A DNA stretch of 10,728 nt from an uncultured Campylobacter sp. (GTDB taxonomy: Bacteria > Campylobacterota > Campylobacteria > Campylobacterales > Campylobacteraceae), in NCBI RefSeq assembly GCF_937997595.1, contig NZ_CALKTS010000029.1:1-10728 (forward strand), written 5' to 3'. Below, in pieces: positions 1 to 5,857 of this stretch (within the stretch, counting starts at the first letter, position 1; the number at the start of each line of letters is the position of its first letter). The position numbers and the translations under genes were made by a program. Below the pieces are notes generated by a model. The model was not told the origin of the DNA, did not search any database, and worked only from the letters and a program-made list of their open reading frames with translations.

Positions 1-42
1 CCGCGCCGTAATGGATTTGTGAGGCGGGCGCGCTTGCTATAA

Positions 43-70
43 GCTAGCTCGGGTGCGGCAGCGAGCTAGC
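43..70. repeat. Inverted repeat, 9-bp arms
   Basis: GCTAGCTCG at 43-51 is the exact reverse complement of CGAGCTAGC at 62-70, with a 10-nt loop between them. It lies about 100 bp beyond the 3' end of the minus-strand SemiSWEET pseudogene. Read on the minus strand it is followed only by TTATAGC, so it is a weak terminator candidate at best. It may be a regulatory hairpin of a neighbour outside the window. Confidence 0.5.
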
Positions 71-171
71 AGTTACAGTACGTAGTAGGCGGCTAAAAAG
101 CGTTGCGGACGCAGCAGGCAAGGTGCGGGCGCAGGCGATTTTGAAATTTATTAAGCCGCTAACGGCGCGGA

Positions 172-429
172 TTAAAGTGCCGTTATTGCGGTTAGTAGCC
201 CAAAGATGATCCCCGGGAAATTTGCTGCGGCGAGCGGATAGTCCTTTTTAGGCTTTAAAAGACCGTAGCTAAGCTATATCGTGCAGTTTATCGCGGCTGC
301 GAGCGGCCGGAGAGACGGGACTTTGTTGCCGTCTAAATTTGCCATTATGTTCGGCACAATAGGATATATACATTATGACCGACAGGCATGTGCCCGCCAA
401 GCTAAAATTTGTAAATTTCTTTCACTCAT
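172..429 (-). pseudogene. SemiSWEET (MtN3/SWEET-family) sugar transporter, degraded
   Basis: Read in the ATG frame from 429 to the TAA at 172-174, this is 86 codons, the usual length of a bacterial SemiSWEET, a three-helix membrane sugar carrier that works as a dimer. Family-like stretches are clear: an N-terminus MSERNLQILAW, then PNIMANLDGNKVPSL, PLAAAINCTI and LAAANFPGIIFGLL. There are three lesions. Just after the LAW the frame is lost, and the expected first-helix sequence (AGTCLSVIMYISY) is read in a shifted frame over about 359-397. The original frame returns before PNIMANL, so a one-base deletion and a one-base insertion compensate. The ATG frame has a TAA at 373-375 inside that stretch. 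A TAG at 274-276 sits where the family has the Trp of INCTIW. An intact Shine-Dalgarno (AGGA, 436-439) precedes the ATG. It appears to be a recently inactivated gene. The identification rests on recognised family sequence, not a search. Confidence 0.85.
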
Positions 430-484
430 TTATTTTCCTCATTTTTAAAATACATTTCAAATTTATGAATAAAACGAAATGAGA

Positions 485-500
485 TTTTAATATATTAAAA
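485..500. repeat. 16-bp perfect AT palindrome
   Basis: TTTTAATATATTAAAA is a perfect palindrome. It lies upstream of the SemiSWEET pseudogene (minus strand) and far upstream of the plus-strand cluster, so it could be an operator or part of a promoter. Base composition here is extremely AT-rich, so chance is a real alternative. The rest of 430-744 has no gene I can support, only a few very short open frames. Confidence 0.35.
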
Positions 501-648
501 ATAAGAAACGAATTAAAAATGGCTAGAAATAAAATTTGGCTTTAGATTTATAACAGCGCCCTCTTGCCTGCTCGCGTCTGCGTAAATTTTAAAGCGGCAT
601 TTGAGGCGCGCATTTAAAAAAAGCGGCGAAATTTGCGCCAGATAACGG

Positions 649-677
649 TTGAAATTTAAATTTCAAAGAGATAAAAT
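649..677 (+). promoter_or_regulatory. Candidate sigma70 promoter for the small-ORF cluster, -35 inside a palindrome
   Basis: TTGAAA (649-654) and TAAAAT (672-677) are separated by exactly 17 nt, a textbook sigma70 layout about 70 bp upstream of the first ORF at 745. The -35 box lies within an 18-bp perfect palindrome, TTGAAATTTAAATTTCAA (649-666), where a repressor could bind. AAATTT palindromes are common in the non-coding DNA of this window, so the coincidence with a promoter may be fortuitous. Confidence 0.35.
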
Positions 678-744
678 TTAAGCGACGGCTACAGCTAAAT
701 TTAAGCAAAATTTTACAGGAAAATTACGGTAAAATTTTAAAAAT

Positions 745-936
745 ATGAGAAGTAAATTTTATAATTTCTCGGACGTTAAAGATAGGAGTGTTTGCCCTAA
801 ATGCGGAGGCGAACTGCAAGATTATGCCGAGATAGAAAAATCGGATCAAATAGAAAAGAATAAAAAGCTTGAGAAATATTTTAAATTTGAAAAAGAGTGG
901 CTAAAGATGGTGCAAAATCGGCGCGATGAGGAATAA
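745..936 (+). CDS. Small zinc-knuckle protein, hypothetical (first ORF of cluster)
   Basis: This 63-residue protein is not one I recognise. It has one CPKCGGEL zinc knuckle (Cys17, Cys20), followed by a very charged Lys/Glu-rich tail (residues 29-63) that is probably helical. A complete zinc ribbon needs a second Cys pair, which is missing, so it may dimerise, or it may be a remnant of a longer protein. No convincing Shine-Dalgarno lies immediately before the ATG (only AT-rich sequence), and an in-frame stop just upstream at 730-732 rules out a longer form. Its last codons carry the Shine-Dalgarno of the next gene, which starts one base after its stop, so the two are probably translated together. 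It is soluble, without signal peptide or membrane segment. Expression and function are unknown. Confidence 0.5.
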   Translation: MRSKFYNFSDVKDRSVCPKCGGELQDYAEIEKSDQIEKNKKLEKYFKFEKEWLKMVQNRRDEE

Positions 937-937
937 A

Positions 938-1345
938 ATGCTAAATTATAAAAATATCGGTTCTATTTACGAGCTTGGCTCTTTGTCCAAAAACGGCTCG
1001 GATATATATTTGCTTATCGGATCGCACTTTATGGATAAGATAGATATCTTTAGTAATATCACAACGGATTTTCTTATAGGCGTCAAGTGGATATTCTTCT
1101 ACGCAGAGAAAGCGTCGCGATTAGAAGATATCTTTGATGGTTTTATAGAGCGGCACGATTTATTGGATATCGTTACATTGTCATACGGAATCGATGAAAA
1201 AACGGAGCTTGTAAATCTATTTTTATCCAAGATTACTCCAACAACTATGGGCGTATCAATATTAGATGAGAAAAATGCAACCGAAAACGAGCTATTACGT
1301 GAAATTCTAAAAGGCGTAAATGATAAAAATAGCGATAAAATTTAA
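938..1345 (+). CDS. Hypothetical protein, cluster ORF 2 (135 aa)
   Basis: I chose ATG 938 over the in-frame ATG at 926. GAGGA (928-932) sits 5 nt upstream of 938, whereas 926 overlaps the preceding gene by 11 nt with no Shine-Dalgarno. The 135-residue product has no family I recognise. It is soluble and mixed alpha/beta in character: an N-terminal GSIYELGSLSKNGSDIYLLI region, a hydrophobic-aromatic core around VKWIFFYAE, then an acidic helical half ending in a charged tail. There is no signal peptide, Cys motif or transmembrane helix. It is tightly packed between ORF 1 (1-nt gap) and ORF 3 (13-nt gap) on the same strand, so co-transcription is likely. A role as an immunity protein is inferred from context only. 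Confidence 0.65.
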   Translation: MLNYKNIGSIYELGSLSKNGSDIYLLIGSHFMDKIDIFSNITTDFLIGVKWIFFYAEKASRLEDIFDGFIERHDLLDIVTLSYGIDEKTELVNLFLSKITPTTMGVSILDEKNATENELLREILKGVNDKNSDKI

Positions 1346-1358
1346 AATGAGGTGAAAT

Positions 1359-1886
1359 ATGCAGCAAAATGAAGGGTTGTATTATTTAATATCTGGATTC
1401 ATATACGATTGGTGCGATATAGAGCTGTTTTGCGATGAATTTTATAAGATGTATGATTTGGAATCGCAATATTGCGCAACCAATAAAGCGGAAGAGCAGG
1501 CATTAAAAGAATTGGATATGATGGCGAGTAGATTTTCTGAGTTTGATGAAGATTTTAAAAAGGCTCCTAACGTATTTTTTAAAGAAGGCGAGATAAGGCA
1601 AAAGGCAGAAGAAATTTTTCGATTATTTTCTAATATCAAAATTTCAAAAGAGGAATTTTTTAGATTTTTGAAAGAGCAGAGAGGGTTAAATTTTCCGATT
1701 GGCGTTGATTTGGACGAAGGCTATGTAATGTGCCCGAATTGTTCCAACGCAATGAAAGTAGATAAGCGTCAAAGCGTGATTACATGCGATAATAAATATT
1801 GTATCGCTAAGCTTATCAATCCTTTGGCAAAATTAACGCTTGCAAAGATCGAGAGTGCGAAATACAATAGCCAAGAAGCCGATTAA
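1359..1886 (+). CDS. Colicin-immunity-like protein with C-terminal zinc ribbon
   Basis: This 175-residue protein has two parts. Residues 1-115 are an acidic all-helical segment (LISGFIYDWCDIELFCDEFYK, then ELDMMASRFSEFDEDF, then EIRQKAEEIFRLF) whose spacing resembles the colicin D/E5-type immunity family (Colicin_immun-like). This is an impression from pattern, not a search. Residues 120-150 are a zinc ribbon with Cys125/Cys128 and Cys143/Cys148 (CPNC...CDNKYC), followed by a short basic-acidic helix. AGGTGA lies just upstream of the ATG. Immunity proteins bind and neutralise a cognate nuclease toxin in the cytoplasm, and the acidic surface would suit that. The zinc-ribbon extension is unusual for the family. 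No toxin is encoded beside it. Confidence 0.65.
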   Translation: MQQNEGLYYLISGFIYDWCDIELFCDEFYKMYDLESQYCATNKAEEQALKELDMMASRFSEFDEDFKKAPNVFFKEGEIRQKAEEIFRLFSNIKISKEEFFRFLKEQRGLNFPIGVDLDEGYVMCPNCSNAMKVDKRQSVITCDNKYCIAKLINPLAKLTLAKIESAKYNSQEAD

Positions 1887-1932
1887 AAGGCTCAAGCGGA
1901 CAAATCTTTGCTAAACCATAGAAAGGAGCACA

Positions 1933-2286
1933 ATGCTAAGCGGAAAGGAAATTTACGAGAATTTTTTGTTAAGATTTTCGGACAACGAACGCGATATTAT
2001 GAAAAATTTGGCGAGAAATATATATGAACTAAACAAAAGAGAGTTTATCATTGAGTTTGATGAAAATAATATATACAAAGTCAGATTTTATGACGATTTT
2101 GAAGGATGCTGCGATCCAGGTCTCGAAGAAGGAGAAGAGGGATGGGATGAGTTATTTTTTGGATTTGAATTTGTAGTTTTAGAGGTTTTATCGACGCGAG
2201 CTACAAAATTTAAAAAAGGCGACTACATCGAAATCAACTACAAAAACTATCCCAAAATATTTGATATGGATAGAAATTTGATTTAG
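1933..2286 (+). CDS. Acidic immunity-like hypothetical protein (117 aa)
   Basis: A strong Shine-Dalgarno (AAGGAG) precedes ATG 1933. The 117-residue product is strongly acidic, with a Glu/Asp-dense loop at about residues 55-71 (CCDPGLEEGEEGWDELFFG). It ends with a beta-strand pattern, GDYIEINYKNYP, that I associate with small immunity-type proteins of polymorphic toxin loci. The N-terminus (GKEIYENFLLRFSDNERDI) is helical. There is no signal peptide, membrane helix or catalytic motif. High acidity is typical of proteins that plug basic nuclease toxins. It lies 46 nt after ORF 3, on the same strand. The family is not named with confidence and the function is inferred. Confidence 0.65.
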   Translation: MLSGKEIYENFLLRFSDNERDIMKNLARNIYELNKREFIIEFDENNIYKVRFYDDFEGCCDPGLEEGEEGWDELFFGFEFVVLEVLSTRATKFKKGDYIEINYKNYPKIFDMDRNLI

Positions 2287-2320
2287 ATATGATGATTTAA
2301 TAGAATTATGGAGAAAATAG

Positions 2321-2434
2321 ATGCTTATTTTAGTAGGGCAGGAATTCCGCGTAAAAAGTATAGCTCAAGATGTCATAAAAGAATGGGATAAATACGATTT
2401 AGGCTCGAACGATAGGGCATTCAAATTAAATTAG
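2321..2434 (+). CDS. Very small ORF, 37 aa, possibly a truncated gene
   Basis: ATG 2321 follows GGAG (about 2310-2313), a good Shine-Dalgarno at sensible spacing, and opens a 37-codon frame that begins MLILVGQEFRVKSIAQDVIK and ends AFKLN before TAG 2432-2434. The start resembles the N-terminus of a larger soluble protein (strand, then an amphipathic helix) that stops early. The next 30 bases do not continue it convincingly in another frame. It sits in the 178-bp gap between two immunity-like genes, as expected of a gene remnant in a shuffling cassette array. It could also be a genuine small protein. I cannot tell which. Confidence 0.35.
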   Translation: MLILVGQEFRVKSIAQDVIKEWDKYDLGSNDRAFKLN

Positions 2435-2464
2435 GTAGTAAAAAACAAAAAATAGGATTTTAAT

Positions 2465-2947
2465 ATGATAGAAAATGAATTTGAATTTTTAATTGCCTCC
2501 GTGCCGGATAGAGAAAAAGTAGTAGCCGAGATTTGGCATATGGACAGAGAGGCTTTAATAGAGATCAACCATGAAACGAATAAGCTTTTGGTCGCTGCTA
2601 CCGAGACTCGGCATAATATCAATTTTTACGAGCTTATATGGGCGGTATATGCTGGGGGATTATGGCTAAAAGATGGAAATCAAACACCGAATTTTACGGA
2701 GCAATTTGAGAAATTTTCAAAAAGAAACGGAAGATGTTCGAAAAATATCTTTAAATTTACAAGATATGAGAATAAAGTGAGTATAGAACATAAAGGCAAT
2801 CTAATAGCGCATGTCATAAAAGATGGCGACGCCCTATCGGTAGGTTTGTTAAATTTTGGATTTGAATTAAAAGACTGCGTAGAGCTCGAAAATTTCGTAT
2901 GGGCTTTGCAAAATTCTAGGAAACTGCTAGATAGCGCGGTCGGCTGA
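2465..2947 (+). CDS. Immunity-like hypothetical protein (160 aa)
   Basis: AGGA at 2454-2457 lies 7 nt before the ATG. The N-terminal third (VPDREKVVAEIWHMDREALI, then EINHETNKLLV) matches the look of a widespread small-protein family often found in toxin-immunity arrays, where an EI-x(n)-EI-x2-E pattern forms two beta strands. The C-terminal 20 residues (CVELENFVWALQNSRKLL) resemble that family's usual terminal helix. Between them are about 85 extra residues, including YELIWAVYAGGLWLKDG, so the protein is longer than the simple form and may be an insertion variant or fusion. It is soluble with no signal peptide. Family membership is pattern recognition only. Confidence 0.6.
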   Translation: MIENEFEFLIASVPDREKVVAEIWHMDREALIEINHETNKLLVAATETRHNINFYELIWAVYAGGLWLKDGNQTPNFTEQFEKFSKRNGRCSKNIFKFTRYENKVSIEHKGNLIAHVIKDGDALSVGLLNFGFELKDCVELENFVWALQNSRKLLDSAVG

Positions 2948-2982
2948 GTATCACAATTAAAAACATTACAAAGGATAATAAA

Positions 2983-3348
2983 ATGACCGATTATTTCGTA
3001 AGAAAAGAAAGCGCTATAAAATTAAATAAGCTTTTGGGATTAGATTCGACTGGAAATGAGCAGGATTGGGAGCTAGAATTAGCAGATATCGGCAAAATTA
3101 CGTCAATGCTAAATCTACTAGAAAACAAGACATTAAATTTCTACGATAAGATTGCTCTGTCGCATTTAATTGTCGCTTCGTTTGAGAAAGAGGATGAAGA
3201 GCTAGGCGCGGTAGACAAAGATAGGATCAAAATATTTGCCGACTTTCTGGACGATAACTTACAAATTAAAAATATCATAAGAGAATACTGGATAGTTGCG
3301 TATGGGAATTTGAGTAAAAATTTAGCCTATTTGATATTTGGGGATTAA
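2983..3348 (+). CDS. Hypothetical protein, predicted helical, immunity-like (121 aa)
   Basis: AAAGGA lies 7 nt before ATG 2983. The 121-residue product appears almost entirely alpha-helical and acidic. Recognisable stretches are NKLLGLDSTGNEQDWELELA (residues 15-34), KIALSHLIVASFEKEDEE, and a C-terminal helix ending AYLIFGD. It has no Cys motif, signal peptide or membrane segment. Size, acidity and the helix-loop pattern fit the small helical immunity proteins seen downstream of contact-dependent inhibition or Rhs toxins, but I cannot place it in a named family. It lies 35 nt after the preceding ORF, same strand. The next ORF follows after a 107-nt gap containing only a 10-codon open frame (ATG 3402). 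Confidence 0.6.
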   Translation: MTDYFVRKESAIKLNKLLGLDSTGNEQDWELELADIGKITSMLNLLENKTLNFYDKIALSHLIVASFEKEDEELGAVDKDRIKIFADFLDDNLQIKNIIREYWIVAYGNLSKNLAYLIFGD

Positions 3349-3455
3349 TAAAGGTATTAAATTTGTGAAATTCTAAATATAAAATTAAGTATAAAGAAAA
3401 AATGGCTAAAATTTTGTTGAGATCGTCGATATAGGTAGAAATAAAGGATAAAATA

Positions 3456-4013
3456 GTGCAGCCCAAAATTAGAAATTTGTGTTTATCGTTAGAAAATAGA
3501 ATTTTAAATCTACATCCTTTTAATCCCGAGCAAGTATGTTGCTGTATAGCGACATGGTTCATGGAAAATAAAATTTTGTTTCTTATGAAAGAATACGACG
3601 GTTGCGGTTTGGACGGGCTACTAAAATTAAATTTTAAAGATTATCCTACCGAGCTATCGATTTACGGCGACGGAAAAGCGAAGGGTCTCTTTGGCGTAAA
3701 GATCATCAAATCGGACAAATACCGCTTGATAAATAAAATTAGAGCATTGAAAGATCAAAAGAGCTTAAGACTAGTCTACGAGGAATTAAACTCGATTGTA
3801 TTTGACAGCTTGGTAGTTAGCGTGGATTTGGACTTGGCGTGCGAATGCCCGCAATGGTCGCCTAGCGATTATAGAGTTATGTTGAATGAAGCGACGGACG
3901 AAATCGTTTTCGCCTGTATAAACTGTGAGAAGAAATTTTATCCGCATACTCTTACCGAGTGCCGAATAGATTGCGATCTTGCTATTCCTAAACGAGAATA
4001 TTTTATCAATTAA
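3456..4013 (+). CDS. Hypothetical protein with Cys-pair motif, GTG start (185 aa)
   Basis: The start is GTG 3456. AAAGGA (3443-3448) lies 7 nt upstream, an in-frame stop lies at 3432-3434, and no ATG occurs in between. The 185-residue product ends the cluster. Residues 1-110 are mixed alpha/beta with a Cys run at 28-30 and an acidic-basic alternation. The C-terminal part carries CEC (129-131) and CINC (154-157), four cysteines spaced like a CxC...CxxC zinc site, followed by two more Cys (169, 173). No family is recognised. Like ORFs 1 and 3 it couples an otherwise soluble protein with a putative zinc knuckle. No signal peptide or membrane segment. The gene is AT-rich like its neighbours upstream and unlike rclA downstream. 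Confidence 0.6.
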   Translation: MQPKIRNLCLSLENRILNLHPFNPEQVCCCIATWFMENKILFLMKEYDGCGLDGLLKLNFKDYPTELSIYGDGKAKGLFGVKIIKSDKYRLINKIRALKDQKSLRLVYEELNSIVFDSLVVSVDLDLACECPQWSPSDYRVMLNEATDEIVFACINCEKKFYPHTLTECRIDCDLAIPKREYFIN

Positions 4014-4146
4014 CTATTTCAATCATTTCTTTTTATAGCCAACTTTGGTAGCCAAGAAAGAAGCGGACGGCAAGAGCTCAAATTATTAACTCGCTCCAAA
4101 TTTAACCCACTCCGGCGCATTAAATTTTATGATAAATTTACGCCTA

Positions 4147-4176
4147 GGCGCCTGGGCATCCCTAAGCCCGAGCGCC
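4147..4176. terminator. Hairpin between convergent genes, possible bidirectional terminator
   Basis: GGCGC (4147-4151) pairs with GCGCC (4172-4176), and inside it GGGC (4154-4157) pairs with GCCC (4166-4169). A two-base mismatch separates the stems and the loop is 8 nt. It lies between the 3' end of the plus-strand cluster (4013) and the 3' end of minus-strand rclA (4191). Both flanks are A/T-rich (TAAATTT on either side) but neither is a pure T-tract, so termination efficiency is uncertain. Confidence 0.4.
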
Positions 4177-4190
4177 GTTAAATTTCAAAT

Positions 4191-5531
4191 TTAAAACTGT
4201 CCGAAAAGATCGTTCAGTGCCTCGCTGATGCTCGGGTGCGTAAAAATTTGGTTTTTGAAAAAATCCGCCTTCGCGCCCAGCGCCATTGCGATCGCCAGCT
4301 CATTAACGATCTCGTGCGCGTTTACGCAGTGAAGCGCCGCGCCTAAAATTTCGCCGCTAGCCGCGTCCACGACCGCTTTCATCATTCCCTCGTCGTGCGC
4401 TACGACCTTGGCGCCCGGCACCGCCGCCATCGAAAGCTTCAACACCTTGATTTCGCGTCCGCTCGCCCTTGCTTTGCGCTCGCTAAGGCCGATGCGAGCT
4501 AGCGGCGTGCGGGTAAACAGCACGCTTGCATGCGGTGCGCGATTTTTCGTAGTGCGCGCGCCGTCTCCGAAAAGCGCGTTAAAAATGATCCTAAAATCGT
4601 CTAGGCTCGTGTAAGTAAACATCTCGCCGCCGCGCACGTCGCCTGCCGCGTAGATGCCAGCAGTCGAGCTTTGCAGATGCTCATTCGTGATGATATTGCC
4701 GTGCGCGTCCGTCTGCACCCCTGCAACGGCTAAATTTAGCTCGCCAGTATTTGCGCGACGACCGAGGGCGTATAAAAACGCATCCGCCGCGATCGTTTCG
4801 CTCTCGCCCGCGAGGTTAAATTTTAACTCCCCGTCATTTAAGCTTAAAAACTCGCAGCCCTCGATAATCTCCACGCCTTGGGCTTGCAGAGCGGACTTGA
4901 CGCTGGCGGCCACGTCCTCATCCTCGTTTTTCATAAATTTCGAGCGCATCAGCACGCTTACTTTCGAGCCGAATCCCGCAAACATCGAAGCAAACTCAAG
5001 CCCGATAAATCCGCCGCCGATGACCACGAGATGTTTCGGGAGCGTCTTTAAATTTAAAATTTCCTCGCTGCTATAAGCGATCTGCGAGCTTACCTCAAAG
5101 CTCGGCTCGACCTCCCTCGAGCCCGTATTTACGACGATCGTTCCTGCTGAAATTTCACGCGTTTGTCCGTCAGGACTTAGCACGCGCACGGAATTCGCGC
5201 TCGCAAACGAACCCTCGCCGTCGATTACATCGATATTTGGGCTTCCCTTTAGCATGGCTAAATTTTTCGCCCTCAGCGCCTCTACGAGCTCGTCCTTTTT
5301 CTGCATGCTCAGCACGAAATACTCTCCGAGCACGCTGAAATTTACGAAGCCTGCTTCCTTGCTCGCCGTAACTAGCCGCTTGGTCGGGATGCAGCCTACG
5401 TTGATGCAGGTGCCGCCGTACATCTGCGGTGAGCGCTCGATGAGAGCGACCTTTTTACCGAGCGCAGCGGATTTTGCGGCAAGGGTTTTGCCCGCCTTGC
5501 CAAAGCCTATTACGATGATATCATAATCCAT
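4191..5531 (-). CDS. rclA: RclA-like pyridine nucleotide-disulfide oxidoreductase
   Basis: This 446-residue class I flavin disulfide reductase is the length of E. coli RclA. The N-terminal FAD site is IGFGKAGKTLA (residues 8-18). The redox-active pair is Cys42/Cys47 in MYGGTCINVGCIPTK, nearly identical to RclA. The NAD(P)H-binding motif is GGGFIG (172-177). A second FAD contact is YAAGDVRGG (294-302). The C-terminal dimerisation domain ends HPSISEALNDLF, supplying the His432-x4-Glu437 dyad. RclA is a cytosolic flavoenzyme that reduces Cu(II) and protects against reactive chlorine such as neutrophil hypochlorite. Lipoamide dehydrogenase and mercuric reductase are related, but the GFGKAGKT start and the lack of a second C-terminal Cys pair favour RclA. 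It is a single gene with its own promoter, and no rclB, rclC or rclR is nearby. AAGGA precedes the ATG. Confidence 0.88.
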   Translation of the reverse strand: MDYDIIVIGFGKAGKTLAAKSAALGKKVALIERSPQMYGGTCINVGCIPTKRLVTASKEAGFVNFSVLGEYFVLSMQKKDELVEALRAKNLAMLKGSPNIDVIDGEGSFASANSVRVLSPDGQTREISAGTIVVNTGSREVEPSFEVSSQIAYSSEEILNLKTLPKHLVVIGGGFIGLEFASMFAGFGSKVSVLMRSKFMKNEDEDVAASVKSALQAQGVEIIEGCEFLSLNDGELKFNLAGESETIAADAFLYALGRRANTGELNLAVAGVQTDAHGNIITNEHLQSSTAGIYAAGDVRGGEMFTYTSLDDFRIIFNALFGDGARTTKNRAPHASVLFTRTPLARIGLSERKARASGREIKVLKLSMAAVPGAKVVAHDEGMMKAVVDAASGEILGAALHCVNAHEIVNELAIAMALGAKADFFKNQIFTHPSISEALNDLFGQF

Positions 5532-5562
5532 TTTTAATCCTTTTGATCTGAAATTTCGCGGG

Positions 5563-5568
5563 ATTATA
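5563..5568 (-). promoter_or_regulatory. -10 box of the rclA promoter
   Basis: On the minus strand a perfect TATAAT lies about 32 nt upstream of the rclA ATG, giving a leader of roughly 25 nt with AAAGGA at proper spacing. The region 17 nt further upstream is T-rich rather than a consensus -35, as is usual for Campylobacter promoters. It indicates that rclA is transcribed separately from the TetR gene. Confidence 0.55.
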
Positions 5569-5857
5569 AGAGGTTTTATTAAATTTAAAATCTGAGTGGC
5601 GCAAATTTAAAGGCGCAGGTAGGCGGCGTGAAATTTAACGGCAAAATTCTAACTGCGGCACGGAATTTAATACGGAAAATAAAATTTTGGCCCTAATCGT
5701 TTTAAAAATTCTGCGCCGATAGAATTAAAATTTTAAGCGCGGGATATGTGGCATTTTATAACGCTTGGTAACAGATAGAATCAAATTCTAAGCCCCAAAC
5801 CGCTCATAAAATTTAAAGGCGCGAAGCGCGCGGAATTTGCGCTGTAAAATTCCGCCA
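5569..5857. other. Non-coding spacer between rclA and the TetR gene
   Basis: I see no gene or gene remnant here. The stretch is AT-rich DNA with repeated TAAAATT and AAATTTAA cores alternating with short GC-rich segments. It holds a possible terminator for the TetR gene near its right end and the upstream part of the rclA promoter at its left end. Confidence 0.6.
5805..5831 (-). terminator. Possible intrinsic terminator of the TetR gene
   Basis: GCGCG (5819-5823) and CGCGC (5827-5831) form a 5-bp GC stem with a 3-nt loop, starting 27 nt beyond the TetR stop codon. On the minus strand the stem is followed by CTTTAAATTTTAT. The short stem and interrupted T-tract make it weak. Confidence 0.4.

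Noticed and set aside
926..937. Upstream ATG at 926 as start of cluster ORF 2
   Set aside because: It overlaps the previous gene by 11 nt and lacks a Shine-Dalgarno, while GAGGA lies 5 nt before ATG 938.
3275..3562. 95-codon minus-strand open frame across the gap before the GTG-start gene
   Set aside because: It overlaps two plus-strand genes antisense and has no family resemblance.
4408..5526. Several plus-strand open frames opposite rclA
   Set aside because: They are antisense shadows of a well-conserved flavoenzyme, with Ser/Ala/Arg-rich translations and no family resemblance.
4191..5531. Mercuric reductase or lipoamide dehydrogenase identity for the flavoenzyme
   Set aside because: No N-terminal metal-binding domain or C-terminal vicinal Cys pair as in MerA, no 2-oxoacid dehydrogenase genes nearby, and the N-terminus reads as RclA.
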